Positions 46,401 to 59,050 of a stretch of DNA of 64,000 nt are shown piece by piece (position 1 is the stretch's first letter; the number at the start of each line of letters is the position of its first letter). Under the pieces are notes generated by a model. That model was not told where the DNA came from. It did no database searches and saw only the letters and a list, made by a program, of their open reading frames with translations. This DNA is from Brasenia schreberi (Eukaryota; Streptophyta; Magnoliopsida; Nymphaeales; Cabombaceae): the NCBI GenBank assembly GCA_036023115.1, contig JAYKKT010000041.1:5543501-5607500 (forward strand), given 5' to 3'. The position numbers and the translations under genes were made by a program.

Positions 46401-47400
46401 GTAATAAGGAATACAACAGCTGGAAGTCGCTACCTGAAAAGATTCACACGACCTCAATGCCATAGAGGTCAGGCGAAGAGAAAGAACAAGAAACAAAGAA
46501 GCCAAGACTAGTAGAAAAAAACCGTTGATGGCCTCCTCTCAAATTCTCTATGTTTCTCTCCCTCTTTGCAAGAATTGAAGAGAAAGAACGGAAGGAACAG
46601 AGGCCAAGCAAGAAGAATAGGGGAACAAAGCCTGTGAAACGGAAGAAGAGGAGAGGAAAAGGCCAGGCCAGTGGCAAAGAACCGTCGACGGCCTTTCGCC
46701 CCTCTCTTAGATGCTCTCTCTCTCCCTCTCTCTCCTCCATCCGTCGAGGGCATCAATTTTATAGGTAAAAATACTTTTTTGCCCTTATAGAAAAACTTAA
46801 ATTACGAAATACCACAGGACAAAATTACCGAAATGTCTAGATATTTTGATGCAAAAAACTGGTGTAGCCTTATACGAGTGAAAAGTCTTTTCTGCCCTCT
46901 AACAGTCTATAAAACTATGAAAAACCAGAGTGTAGTTTTACTAATTATGTTTTTACGGATATAACCCTCTCAGTTTTATAGATTACTTGTTATGCCACCG
47001 AAGAGAAGTACAAGTTTACCCCTGTATTTTCTAAGTAAATAGTCTTTTTTCTTTTTTAGTCCATTTTTTATTGTATTTTCAAAGAGGTACCTGTATGTTA
47101 AATAAACTACAGGACAGTGTTTGAGAATATTTATAGTTTTAGTACTTAGAATTTGTGGATATTATATTTAGGTGCATGGCTATTTTTTATTGTTGATTCT
47201 TTGTGAAATGTCTTATGTCAATTCATCTGATGCATGTTTTATATTTTCTATCTAAAAATATATAGACTATCTACTTGCTATCTATGTCAAAATGTTAAAA
47301 TGACTTCTAAAATTTGTATGTCTAAATTGGCCTAAACTTTCAAACTTGAAAGACGAGAATCTCACTTGCCTTAATTTTAAGGGGAGTTGATTATGTACTT
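43491..47400. other. Spacer
   Basis: Many short open frames on both strands, none recognised. At 46440-46770 two related purine-rich blocks, each ending in a CCGTTGATGGCC / CCGTCGACGGCC motif and a CCCCTCTC run, suggest an old local duplication. A 20-bp stretch (TGCATCACATCTAAAAATAA) is repeated at about 45203 and 45235. Confidence 0.35.
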
Positions 47401-49261
47401 AGGGAAACGGTATTATCCCCTACTCTAATTGCAACAAATGAAGAAAAAAAAAGTATAAGACATTTCTAAAAGATGATACTATAGCGAGGACCATAATGTT
47501 AACCTACATGAAAGATGATTTGATTAGGGTCTTTGAAGAATATGAAATTTGCTAAAGAATTATTTGATTCTCTTACTACAAAATATGATACTATAGCTAA
47601 ACTGCATGTACAACTACTCCTTCAAAAATACAATTCTTACAAAAGAAAAGAAGGTGACAATGTAGTTTAACATATTAACCAAATTTTTGTAATGGCTAGG
47701 GATTTAGCTATAGTAAAGTCAACCATTCCTGAACCAATGTAGATATCCACGATTCTAAACAGTCTACCCCCTTCTTAGAATATGGTAACCCCACACTTAG
47801 ACTTGGACCAGATTTTATCCTTTCAAACTCCCACTGAAACAAGCAATGGAACAAGAACATATTGACAAAAACAAAAGGAAAAAGTTGATAGGTTCTCAAG
47901 ATGACTTACGGTCTAGCTCAAAAAACAATCATGATAAAAGAAAACTAAATAAAAAAATTTGGTAAGTATAAACACAGAGCAGTCAAAACTTTAAAAAATC
48001 ACAGGAATACATTTTTCAGATAAAATGCTTCAATTGTGGGAAGATGAGGCACTACAAAATGGATTGTCGCAATAAGAAGAACAATATAGGAAACAATCAA
48101 TAACGCGGCCTAATACAAAAGCATAATATAATCTGCATCATTTCTAAGTACCTCTATATGGACCACTCAGTCACTGGTTGGTGGATGGATTGTAGAGTAA
48201 CCCGATATATTTCAAAGATCAAAAATAGAGCTATGGATCTAAAAATATACAAGTCTTGCAAGCATCAGGTGTATATGGGTAATAATTACTTTTTTAATGT
48301 TCTTTGGGTTGGATCCTTTAGGATTTTTGTATAAAGCATACCGATTGTACTTACTTATGTATTAATTGTGCTCACTATTAAGCGCAATCTTATATCGATC
48401 CTTGTCTTGGTAAATAAATGGTTGGAGGTTAGGTTTGTCCCTAACAAAGTCTTATTGGGAAAGCATGGCAGAATAATTTTTTCTGGTTTATTTGATACTG
48501 AGCATGAATTGTTCAAACTCAACATAAATAAAAATGAAAGTTCTTCTTCTGCTTATATTGATAGTGTGTATGTGACTGATGTGAATGTATGGTATAAAAG
48601 ATTGGGTCATATAAGTTTAAAGAAGTTGAGAAAATTCACCAACTTTAACTTATTACTTAGTTTTCATGAAAATACTTTTAATAAGTGTGAGGCATATATA
48701 CAAGGAAAAATAACTAAAAGATCATTTTCCAAAAAAGTTATTAGGGCAACAATCCCACTACATATTATTCACATTGATATATGTGGATCTTTTAGAGTAA
48801 GATCACATCGATAAAAGGTTTATTTTATAACATTTATCAATGATTACTCAAGATATATATATATATATATCTTGGCATATAAATCTGATTCACTTATAGC
48901 ATTCAAAGAATATAAGCAAGAAGTTAATAACCAACTAGGGTATACAATCAAGGTCTTGAGATCGAATAGAGGTGGAGAATACACCTCTACAACATTTTAG
49001 AATTCTGCAAAGACTTTGGTATTGCAAAACAAAATACAATACCTAGAACACCTCAACAGAATAGTATAGCAGATAGATATAACAGGATCCTATTGAATAT
49101 GACTAGGTCTATATTAATAGATCCTTCTCTACAAAGGGTGTTTGAGGAGAAGTGGTTAGTACAACTATGTATATACTAAATAGAGTTTCATGTAAAGTTG
49201 TATTCTCTACACCATATGAGATATGGTTTGGAACGAAACCAAAGCTAGGTCATCTCAAGAG

Positions 49262-49266
49262 GTGGG
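49262..49266. repeat. Target-site duplication of solo LTR, left copy
   Basis: GTGGG; the right copy at 51080-51084 reads ATGAG. The two differences are both G-to-A transitions. Confidence 0.6.
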
Positions 49267-51079
49267 TGTAAACACCCTAAAAATGTTTTCAAAACAAATC
49301 TAAACATGTTGTTCAAAACAAATCTAGGCTTGTTTTAAATCCACGATTTGAACATAGCCTACGAATTTTTGAAAACCAAAAAATATTTTAAAAATTAAAA
49401 TGTTACAAAAAAAACGAGTTTTGAAAATTCAAATGCCAAGATAGGATCAAATGGAACATCCAATCAAGCCTCGAAGCAGGGTCATCCCGAGTTCAATTCC
49501 AAGTTGAGCCTAAGACGTGCCAGAAGAAGCTGACTGAAGCCCAAGTTAATTCAAGTCTAAAATTCCAATCACGAAGCTACATTTGTACCAAGGAAGATAT
49601 GCCAAAGACATAACCAAGGTCGAGACAAGGTTGGCATCAAAGACCCCAAAGCTAGATGGTCAAGGCACGAGCTGCACTCAGCAAAGAAGTCAAGGCCATG
49701 GCTAGGAGGTCAAATTGCAGACTTAATGCACCAAAGTAGTTAAGGGATGACCACAAGCTTCACCAAAAAGTGGGTTGCACTTGGAAAGACCACCATGGAC
49801 TGCACCTAGACCACACCCAAGTCAAGACTCATCTTGAGGCAAGCCACTATGGTCAAGCAAGGACCGGGCTAGGGTGAGTCGAGCTCACCTAGCCAAGTTC
49901 AATGAAAAAGGCGGTCCATGTGAGCTGCACCAAGCCCACATGGGCTAAGAGGGGACCACCCTCCCAGCTCGCATGCACCAAATGTGCATGAATGGGCCAG
50001 CCACTTGGATCGGATTGGATTGGGATGGATCCAAAGGCCCAAATCATGGAAAGCTCTAGAGGCTCCCTTGAAATCTATAAAAGGAGGCCTTGGTGATGGG
50101 TTTTAGGCATTGAAGAAAGTTGAGAGAGTGAGAAAAATCTGCAGCAAGAGAGGGAGAGAAAGAGAGAAAAAGGAGAAAGAAAGTGGAGGAGTCGCTCCTT
50201 TCCAAGATCGTCTTCATCAATTGCCAAGGAGCATCCACGATCAAAGTCAATTCTTTTCCTCTTCCTTGATTTTATCTCTTTCTTACTTTCATTCTATTAA
50301 GAAAGGGTTGTAATTAAGGAGCAGATAACTCCATTTGTTGATGTAATAGCTAGATGTTATGCTGCTCAATTTTGTTTGATTAGATAGCTACTATGTATTT
50401 GATTTTCAATTTCTCCTACCCCTCTATATGTTATAAGCTCGTATAACTCCTAATCCCCTCTAAGCTTAAGCTATAATTATATTTTCCTTCATTTCTTTCA
50501 GTTATTTACATTGGAATTGCTATGGATTGTCTTTCAATTTTAGACGAAATGCATTAATGTATGGTGTAAACCCAAAAATTTGTTTTCTGCATCCTGCATC
50601 CGTTTGATATTTGATTTTTAATTTCTTTCTCTCTACTCTAAATGCTCTGAAACTTTGCACACCTACTTCACACACAATTCTACTTCTAATAAAATTTTCA
50701 AGAATTTTAGGTCTGTGCAACCACGTAAATAAAATCTAAACATATCGTTCAAAATCGGAATAGAATCTGTAAAACCTATATTTTATGTAATAGAGGTTGG
50801 GTTATCATCCCAACTTTGTATGCAATTAACCAAATTCATTGAAACTGATCTCATTGGAAAGTTGATATTCATATCTTTTCAATAAGGCTAGGTTGACCCT
50901 TGAGTGTCAGTTCTAGAAGACGTAAGTTAAAAAGATCTCACTTTCTCACAATCGTTATTGAAGTTAGAAACAATCTTTGTTAGTTTAAGTAAACTAACTG
51001 GCATGCTTGTGCACAATGTAGTTTTTTAAAATTATTTCAAGTCTCTACATAGACTTTAGAGTAAAATTCCACATCTACA
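49267..51079 (+). mobile_element. Solo LTR of a gypsy element, inserted in the copia integrase
   Basis: 1,813 bp, beginning TGTAAACACCC and ending ATCTACA (TG...CA). A TATA box (CTATAAAAGG) lies near 50075. Leaving it out with one 5-bp duplication copy gives an in-frame copia integrase reading LKRW-GYVVHVK, which confirms both boundaries. The region from about 50600 to the end (AAATGCTCTGAAACTTTGC, ATTTTAGGTCTGTGCAACC) matches, in reverse complement, the LTRs of the gypsy element at 52438-61100. The start matches that element's outer LTR edge (GGGTGTTTAAA at 54564). So it belongs to the same family and lost its internal part by LTR-LTR recombination. Confidence 0.8.
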
Positions 51080-52437
51080 ATGAGGATATGTTGTTCATGT
51101 GAAGATTCTTGATCATTCTAGAGACAAATTAGATAGTAGGTCTTTAAGATGTATATTCATCGGATATCCTAAAGGATCTAAAGGATATCGATTTTATAAT
51201 AAGAACCATAGACTAATAGAAAGCAAGGATGTTGAATTCTTAGAAGATACTAATAATGACATCCTTGAAAATGGTAGTGAGTATATTGATGATCTAGTAC
51301 ATCTAAATCAATTATCATTTGAACTCATAAATGATCTTCTGATCAAACCAAAACTTTAAGTGCACACAAAAGACCTAAGGTCATACCATCCTACTTAAAA
51401 GATTATCACACTTACCTTATAGAGAAAGTGTGTAATTCAGTAGATTTAGATGAGCTGACTGATAATTTGACATATGAGCAGGCTATTGACTCATTTGAAT
51501 TTTCAGACTAAGAAAAAACGATGGATGAAGAAATTAAATCTATTGAGAAAAAACAAGTCTGAGAATTGACTTATTTGCTAAGATGAAGGAAAGCTATAGG
51601 CTGTAAATGAGTTTTTAAAAAGAAATATAAGGTCATTGGAATAATAAATAAGTTTAAATCGAAGTTGGTTGCAAAGGGTTTTTCGTAGAAGGAGTGGATA
51701 TATTATGTTGAAACATATTCCCCTATTACGAAATTTGCATCCATAAGAATAACCATGGTGATATCAACATATTATGATTTGGATTTACATTAACTAGATG
51801 TAAAAATTATTTTTTAAAATAGAGATTTAGATGAAATCATATATATGTATCAACCCCAAGGATACATGTTGAAGGCGAAGAAGATAAAGTATATAAGTTG
51901 AAAAAATCCCTATATGGCCTTAAACAGTCACCTCGTCAATGGTATTTGACTTTTCAAAATATCATTATTGAACTTGGGTTTGTGGATAATGAACTTGATC
52001 AATGTGTATATGTCTGGAACAGTGGAATCCACTTTGTCATCTTATCATTATATGTAGATAACATATTGTTGATTGGGAGTGACAATGAGATGATTGTCAA
52101 AACCAAGTCATGGTTAAACTCAAGGTTTGAAATGAAGGATATAGGGGACGCATCATATATCCTGGGTATAAAGATTTATCGAGATAGAGAATCTAAGCTT
52201 ATATGCATAAGTCAGGAAATATATATTGATTATATTCGCAAGAAGTTTAAAATGGGTGAAAGCAAATCTACATCTATACCTGTTGTGAAAGGAGTCAAAT
52301 TAAGTAATGTTGATTGTCCCGATGAATGAGACGATAAGCCTAATGTTCCTTATGCACAAGTTGTGGGTAGATTGATATATGTTATATTGTGTACAAGACC
52401 TGATATTAGTTTTGTTGTTGGTCTTGTGAGTAGATAT

Positions 52438-54574
52438 TTTAGACATGAAATTTTCACTCCAAGCCTATGTACTGACTTGAAATGAATCTTTCAACACTAC
52501 TTGATGCGCGAGCATGCCAGCTAAAACTAGCAAAGTGTATGAAAATCTGACTTGATTGACGATTGTAGCTAAGTGGTCTCTTTTTGCTTTAGGCCTTCTT
52601 GAGCTGATGCTCAAAGGTCAGCCTAAGCGCTTAGAGATTTTAAAGACATAGGTGATGTTTTCCGATTCACGTGAAAATAAGGTGTTTTGCTAAGAAACAA
52701 TGGGTACACTTGGTTTCAAGCTTAAAAATCAACAAGTTCTTAAAAATATAAACTGGTAATGTTTTCAAAACTTATTCCTGAAATTTTCTTGGTAGTCTAG
52801 GGATCTCCCGAATTCATAAAAAAATTACAAGCTATAGCCCGAAGTGTTGAGATCCTAAACCACTTTTTACTTTGAATTTTGGGATAGTAAGTTTGTAGAT
52901 TAAATAGGAGACTAGACTTAACTCAACAATTTCAGGACGTTCTATAACAAAAATACAAAGGCTCAAAGAATTCTCTGTATCTTGGGGTAGAGAACTCCAA
53001 ATGTTATGATTTTAGTCTTTTTGGAAGATATGAATGTCAGCTTTCTTATGAGACTAATTTTATCAAATTTGGATTCCTACAGACAGAGATATGGGACTTT
53101 TACCCAACCTCTCTTGTAGGAAAACTGATTATGCAGAAAACATAACTGAGTTTGTCCAATTTTGCCCAATTTTATTCACAAGGTTGTACGATCCTAAAAT
53201 TCTTGCCAATTTTGTTTCTAATGTGTTGATGTGTGTAAGTGTTGTACCTAAAATTTCAGAGCATTTGGATCACAGATCAGAGAATAAAAAATAATGTAAT
53301 CAAGGTATACAAATGTTAAAAACCAGAATTTTATTTTTAGAACATACATGAATGCAAACTCACCCGAATTTAAATTGCAACAACCCAACAACACAAACCA
53401 AATTGCTAAAGGGAAATTAATAGAAATATATATATTAGCTTAAGAATAGAGGGGAGTAGAGAATATAGAGTATTTATAGAATATAAAGAGGTAGAATTAA
53501 GAAATCAAACACATAGAGTGCGTAAGTAAGAATAGAAAATTCACAGTGCATCTGCTTCTTATTACATCATGGGGGGAGACAAAGCTCCATTAATACAACC
53601 CATTTTAAATTGAATATGAAGAGATATGGAAGAACAATGGATGAGAAATACTTACAAGGATTTTTCCAAGAACCAGCTCCAAGGGATGAATCTCAGCCCT
53701 CACTCTCCCCTTGATTCTCTCTTTATTTCTCACTCACGACTCCCCAATGTTTGTAGCAATTGGCCTACCTTCTATCCTTTTTTTCCCTCTCTCCACTCTT
53801 CCCTAGAGGAACTCACGAAATCCCAAGCTCCAAGGTGCAACACTTCAATGCCCCAAGCTCCCAATCTCCAAGATGATGAAACCCCCCTCCCTTGGCCTCT
53901 ATTTATAGGTCAAGGGGGACTCTTTTAGGCCCTTCCTTAGGGCGGGTGACCCAAGGGTCCAAACTCAGCCCCAAGACCCATCAAATCACATGGCCTTGGT
54001 AGTTCTTTGTGGTCAAATGTGGTCAAAAGTGGACCAACCCCATGTGGGCTAGTTTATCCTTGAGTCTCATGCCTTGGTCCTAACTGATTGGACTTGAAGG
54101 CACTCAGCTAGACTTGATCTTCATGCCTTGGTCAATTTCTTGTGTAGCTTATCTTGACCTTACTCAATTTTGATTTGATATATGGGTTGGATAAGACTTT
54201 GATAATCCTTTAGAATCAGTCCCAAAAATCTAGCCAATCCTTATCTAAATGTGGCCCTTGTTTCAAGAGATTTGTTGATTGCATTTGATTTGATAAGATA
54301 AGCACTCGAGCTGACGAAGTGAGACTTGGCTCATTTGATTTGTTGAGGAAGATATGCCTTTGACCTAGTCCATTCTTTTGAACTTGATCTCGGATTGAAT
54401 TGGGTCACACCTGTTCACCTAATTTGCTCGAATCATTTGGGCTTTTTAACTTCAATTTAAAACCTTTAATTTGAAACATTTTTTTAAAAGATTTGAACTT
54501 TTCAAAAGGTTTTAAATCATTTGAATTTTTGAAATTGGGAGTATTAGGAAAAAAATTGATTTTGGGTGTTTAAA
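52438..54574 (-). repeat. 3' LTR of the gypsy element
   Basis: About 2.14 kb. The plus-strand left edge is TTTAGACATG (the other copy has TGTAGACATG); the right edge is GGGTGTTTAAA, the mutated complement of TGTAAACACCC. A TATA box (CTATAAATAGAGG on the minus strand) lies near 53905. The first 1,030 bases align with 60064-61099. A purine tract (GCTAAAGAGAGA on the minus strand) lies just outside the right edge, as expected of a polypurine tract. Confidence 0.8.
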
Positions 54575-55230
54575 GATGTCTCTCTTTAGCATTAATCCAA
54601 ATTTATTTGGTAATGGCAAAAAAGTAAAACACCTTTTTTTATTTATTTTCCAAAATATTCTTGAGAATATAAACTATCCTTCATTTCATAAGATCCTTTT
54701 TCTTGGGTTATAGAGGAGAGTATTTTAGCTAAAGGAGACTTGTCCTACATTTGGTGCTAGTCCTCAACATGATCATGCATGAACGACTTTGAATGTATGC
54801 ATGCATGGTATGGGTGATGCAAATAGAGTGTGAGATTTTAGAGACTCAGTTAATAGATGAATGAACTTAGGGAGAGCCTATGAAGGCCGGCTGCCTCAAG
54901 TAAGATAATCCCATGTCGTTTTGATATTTTGGATTTTCTAAATTCATTTTCAAAAGAAACTCCTTTTAGTTTCTATCAAAAAGGACTTCCGATTTTTCAT
55001 ATTTCCCCTCATTTGGGTTTTAATACCCATTACTGAGCAGAGGTTTTATAGAAAATTTTGGAAAATATTTCAAAATTCCATTTCCACACAACAAAGTCTA
55101 ATTCTCAAACAAAATGAAATCCAAATAAGTAGATTCTATTTCTACTTGATGAAAAATTGCTCTTGGAGCTTTGGCTTTCTTTTCTATCTTTTTTTCTTTT
55201 TCTTATTCAAAGAGAATACCTCTTTCAGAG

Positions 55231-55420
55231 GAATTTTTGTATTCCCTCTTTCTATTAGAAGGGAAGACCTCTTTTTGAAGGAGTTTTTGCATTCTCTTTT
55301 TCTTCTTCTTTTTTTCTTTTAAAGAGAAGACCTATTTCAGAGGAATTTTTGTATTCCCTCTTTCTATTTTTAGGGAAGATGTCTTTATGGAGGAGTTTTT
55401 GTATTCTCTTTTCTTTTGAA
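55231..55420. repeat. Degenerate 112-bp tandem repeat in the gypsy 3' internal region
   Basis: GAATTTTTGTATTCCCTCTT-type starts at 55231 and 55343, with half-period GAGTTTTTG starts at 55281 and 55393. A pyrimidine-rich stretch between integrase and 3' LTR. Confidence 0.8.
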
Positions 55421-55681
55421 TTTTACTAATTTTTCTTTTGGAGAGAGAAGTAAAATGGGGAAAAACTTATCTCTTTGGCTACTCGATTCAACCAAGATCA
55501 TCCCATTTCATAATAGCATCTACCATTTGAAAATATTTTGTTATTTTGAACAAGGCTTCATTTTATAAGTCAATGATTTTTGAAATGTTACCAAATGATT
55601 TTTGAAAACTCTACTTTTCATAAAGCATTGATTCCCTTATTCAAGGTCATACGATCAATCTTGATCCTTCTTTCAAGAAGT

Positions 55682-56302
55682 TCAAAGGAAATCCATTTTA
55701 AAATCTTTTTGAAAGAATTTAATATAAACCCTATACATAATATTTTTTTTCAAGTATTGGGTATTTATAAGGTCTACTAAATTTCTACCCTTAACATCAA
55801 TCAACCAATATGCATTGCTCGTGGTTATTCTCCTTACAACATAGGGATCATCCCACTTGGGTCGCCACTTACCAAATAGGTGTGGACTTCTTATGAGTGA
55901 ATGATGTAAATGACATGTGAAATGTATTCCATATGGTATGATAGAGATACATGCTTTGTGAAATGATGAATGTGTTGAGTCTCTATGAAAGGTGTTTAGG
56001 GAATGCATTCTATACACCCCCAGTTTGGTGGAGATGAGTCTTATGATGTCAAATACCCACATAGTGAAGGGCCATGGGCTTACAATATAATGTAAAGTGG
56101 ATGATGTGATATAAATGACATGTCCATGCACTTTACATTGATGACATTTCCTAACATGATCATGATAAATCTTGCTACGAGTGGACCAAAAATAATCGGC
56201 CCTAAGTATCTTCATGGCCATCATATTTGCATTAACATGGCCTCCACATTCTCCATCATAGAATTCATGCATTATGGTCCTAGCCTCATCAAGTCTACAC
56301 AT
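55682..56302 (-). pseudogene. Gypsy integrase (N-terminal zinc finger, broken core)
   Basis: 206 open codons. N-terminal: ARTIMHEFYDGECGGHVNAN, MKILRADYFWSTRSKI and VRKCHQCKVHG form the H-H-C-C zinc-binding region followed by SPWPFTMWVFDII. The expected catalytic core (D, D, E) is largely missing: the frame jumps from the first strand to the C-terminal part (GKWRPKWDDPYVVRRI, an S-K-x-x-P-x-W-x-G-P-Y-like motif; then NAYWLIDVKGR). So this is an internally deleted integrase. Confidence 0.85.
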
Positions 56303-56531
56303 CTCAACAAGATGCTGTTAAAACTCTTTTTATAAAAGACCCCTCCCAAAATCACATATCAGGTCGAAATTTTTTGAATCAAAGCTTTATCTTTGGAAGA
56401 AGCAAATTTGGAAAACCCTCCATTTTCTAAAAAGTTTTTAATGTAATGAAAACAAGGTTTTTCAATTGGATTTTGGTCATTTTGGCAAATCTCCAAATGG
56501 TGAGTGGATGGAGTGGGTGAGTGCCAAATTT

Positions 56532-56890
56532 TTAAGGATCGAGTTCCCATGGTGGGATCGATCCTAGGGATGAGAGGGCATCCGCTATGGTGTTGTCCAC
56601 TCTACCTATGTGAGTGAATGTGCATGATTGGAAAGAATCGACCAATCTAGTGGCCCACTCGTGGTAGGGTGGGAGTTTTTCATTTTTGACTTGCCAAATT
56701 TTCGAAACTTGGTTTATAATAAGTAAGGAATCTCCAAAGACTTCAATACATGATGCCCCTAGATTTTTTAAAATCTTTATGCCATGTATGAGTGCTTTAT
56801 ACTCGGCCACATTATTGGAGCATGCAAAATCTAGTCAAATGGCAATTGGGATTTCTCCTTTCTCAGGAGATATGAGGATGATTCTCACAC
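56532..56890 (-). pseudogene. Gypsy RNase H fragment
   Basis: MAEYKALIHGIKILKNLGAS, CIEVFGDSLLIINQV and FTHIGRVDNTIADALSSLGS. The catalytic E (AEY), D (GDS) and final D (IADAL) of the RNase H fold are visible. The open piece is 92 codons, with frame extended a little to the right by SPEKGEIPI-type sequence. The A-E-Y-x-A-L opening is typical of the second RNase H of Tat elements. Confidence 0.85.
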
Positions 56891-57539
56891 TTGCCCCTTG
56901 TTGATTCTTTGCCCCATTAAAATACATTTTTCATACTTGATCTTCATTAAAACAATTCGCTAAAACATGTTTTGAAATTCGTTTGCAAATATGCCTTCAT
57001 TGGGCATTTCATCAAGTATGTATCCTCAAGGGGCAATTCGGCCACTTGATCGGCTAGGGCTTGTCCCTTAATGGAGGTTTGATGATGAAACTTTAAATCA
57101 TACTCTATTAAGAGGAGTTACCATTTACCTAGCCTACCCGTTAGGATAGGTTTTTCAAACAAGTGCTTGATTGGATCAAGCTTAGACACTATCCAAATTT
57201 CATGATCTAGGAAATAATGTCTAAACTTTTGGCAAGCATATACCAAGGTCAAGCACGTTTCCTCCATGGCTTGATAATTTCTTTCATATGTCATAGAGTT
57301 TTCAAAAAATAGTAAATAGCATACTCCTTATAGTTGTCATCCTCATATTGAGCAAGCAAAGCACCCAATGCATTCGCATGAATAGAAATGTAAAGCAATA
57401 AAGGTTTTCCTTGCTTTGGAGGTTTTAAAATTGGAGAATTTATCAAATAAGTTTTTAATCTTTCAAAAGCTTTTTGGCAATCGAAATCTCATTCAAATTT
57501 CACCCCTTTTCTCAAAAGCCTATTGAAAGGTTCACATCT

Positions 57540-57773
57540 TGTTGCTAGATTGGAGATAAATCTCCTAATTACTTGGAGTCGACCTTAGAGGCTTTGGATT
57601 TGGGTCAAGTTGGAGGGCGGAGCCATGTCTATAGTAGCTCGACACTTAGAGGGGTCGACTTCTATGCCCCTTTGGCTTACCATGAACCCTTTCCTAAGCT
57701 TTCGCTTAATGGATTTTATATTGGGCTGTAAGGGTAGATAATATTCTATAATTCTATGGTCTAAACCCGGCAT
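57540..57773 (-). pseudogene. Gypsy RT fragment lacking its catalytic core
   Basis: Reads MPGLDHRIIEYYLPLQPNIK then SIKRKLRK, the start of the RT, and continues without a gap into GFMVSQRGIEVDPSKCRATI, which lies after the Y-x-D-D active site in intact elements. About 150 residues including all catalytic motifs are therefore missing in a clean, in-frame deletion. After it, more RT/RNase H pieces follow in broken frames toward 56.9 kb. Confidence 0.8.
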
Positions 57774-58387
57774 GTCTTTATAGGTTCATGCAAATATAAG
57801 ATTTCAAAAATGTAATGAATGATGCTCTTTCATGCTCATGCAAACATGTATCTATTTTTACACATCTTAGGTTAGACTCACTCTCTAAAAATCACCTCCT
57901 ACAGAATTTAAAGTTTTTTTCAAGTCAAGGATTCTATGAAATTCGGGAAGCTCCGAGGCTTGATCTTCCTCATGTATGAGGGGATCTTCCTCCTTGCTTT
58001 GATCATTCTCAAGCACTTTAATTTCTAGAGAAGTGCTAGGCAAGAGAGGGGGGTCGTGAATGACAAGTTTGCACGATTTTGGTTTAGGGATATATACAAT
58101 TTTGGAAGAACTCGAAAATGGGTTTTGTACATGGCCAATATTTTTGGAATTTTCAAATTTTTTGATTTTTTATCTTTTTTAAAACTCAAACTAAAAAGAT
58201 CAATATAAGAGCCTTTCTTTTTGAGGTTTTTTTCCAAACAAAGAATAGGAGAATGAATATAAACAATTTCCTTTTTGGAATTTTTAGATTTTTCAAATGT
58301 TTTGGAGTTTTGAAAATTTTCTAAATGTTTTTGGATTTTTGGATAAGGAGGGATCTTTCATCAAACCTATAAAGAAAACGCCATGAA

Positions 58388-59050
58388 TTAGACTCTAAAC
58401 AAGAGGTCTAAGCTATAGGTTTTGGTTTTAGTTGGTTTTAGGGCACCCTTGACCCAAGTGGTCGTAGGTGGTGGCTCAAAGGGTATGGATGGGGTATAGC
58501 TCAATCCATATCGACTTAGGTTAGGACTAAGTAAGATTAGTTGTAGCCGACCTTGGTTTTGGGCTCCTAGACCTTGGTAAGGTGTGTACCCCATATTCAA
58601 CATCATGCTCCAAGGCTTCTTGAGTTTTGAAATTTTTTTATAAAGTGGATGGCCTTGGAATATGATGTCGTCCATATCATGGATGTACACACGACTTAGT
58701 TTGGATGGGGTTTGGAGGATAGGAGCTAAGGATGACTTAGGCTTTCCCAAGAGGTTGACGGTTTTGGCATGGTCCCTAGGTGCAACACAATGTGCTCCTA
58801 GGGGTGGACGATTTGTGTTTATTTGAGTACAAAGGGAAAACATGCTCGATCCCTTGCAATTTGTGAGGGTATGGATTCCAAGGGAAACCATGATCAGTCC
58901 CATGGTGGGTTTAGGGATGTTGAGAAAAATCATGGCCGTAGGTTCGGGTTCATGATACAAACCTAGGCTTAAGGAGACTTGTTTATATATGGTAGGGTTA
59001 GGTGTACCTAGGATGTCAATGCATGCCTTAGGAATAACCATGTCTACCAT
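58388..59050 (-). pseudogene. Gypsy gag-pol linker with G-patch-like motif
   Basis: 220 open codons. The C-terminal half has PWSMMLNMGYTPYQGLGAQN followed by QGR, a G-patch-like motif (M-G-Y-x-P-x-x-G-L-G) seen next to the protease in some plant gypsy elements. The N-terminal half carries repeated GL-rich segments that look like a decayed protease/aspartic region; no clear D-S/T-G was found. Interpretation of the N-terminal half is uncertain. Confidence 0.6.

Larger units (their letters stand above)
47440..52437 (+). mobile_element. Ty1/copia retrotransposon, degenerate and twice interrupted
   Basis: Order of domains: gag near 47550-47850 (AKELFDSLTTKYDT, LNSLPPS); a CCHC zinc knuckle at 48026-48067 (CFNCGKMRHYKMDC); GAG-pre-integrase at 48368-48814 (WYKRLGHISLKKL, H-I-D-I-C-G); integrase core 48815-49266 (RSNRGGEYTS) continuing at 51080 (GYVVHVKILDHSRDKLDS, CIFIGYPKGSKGYRFYN); and RT from about 51530 to 52437, including an intact 143-codon piece (KSLYGLKQSPRQWY, LYVDNILLIGSDN, MKDIGDASYILGIKI). 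The protease-integrase-RT order is that of copia. It is dead: many stops, and the RT active site reads YVDN instead of YVDD. A solo LTR (49267-51079) splits the integrase, and a gypsy element cuts it at 52437 within SRY. Its own LTRs were not found. Confidence 0.88.

Noticed and set aside
53091..53294. Open frame of 67 codons, with a close partner of 86 codons at 60724-60984
   Set aside because: The two proteins look alike only because they lie in the paired LTRs of the gypsy element; conservation is by copy, not by selection.
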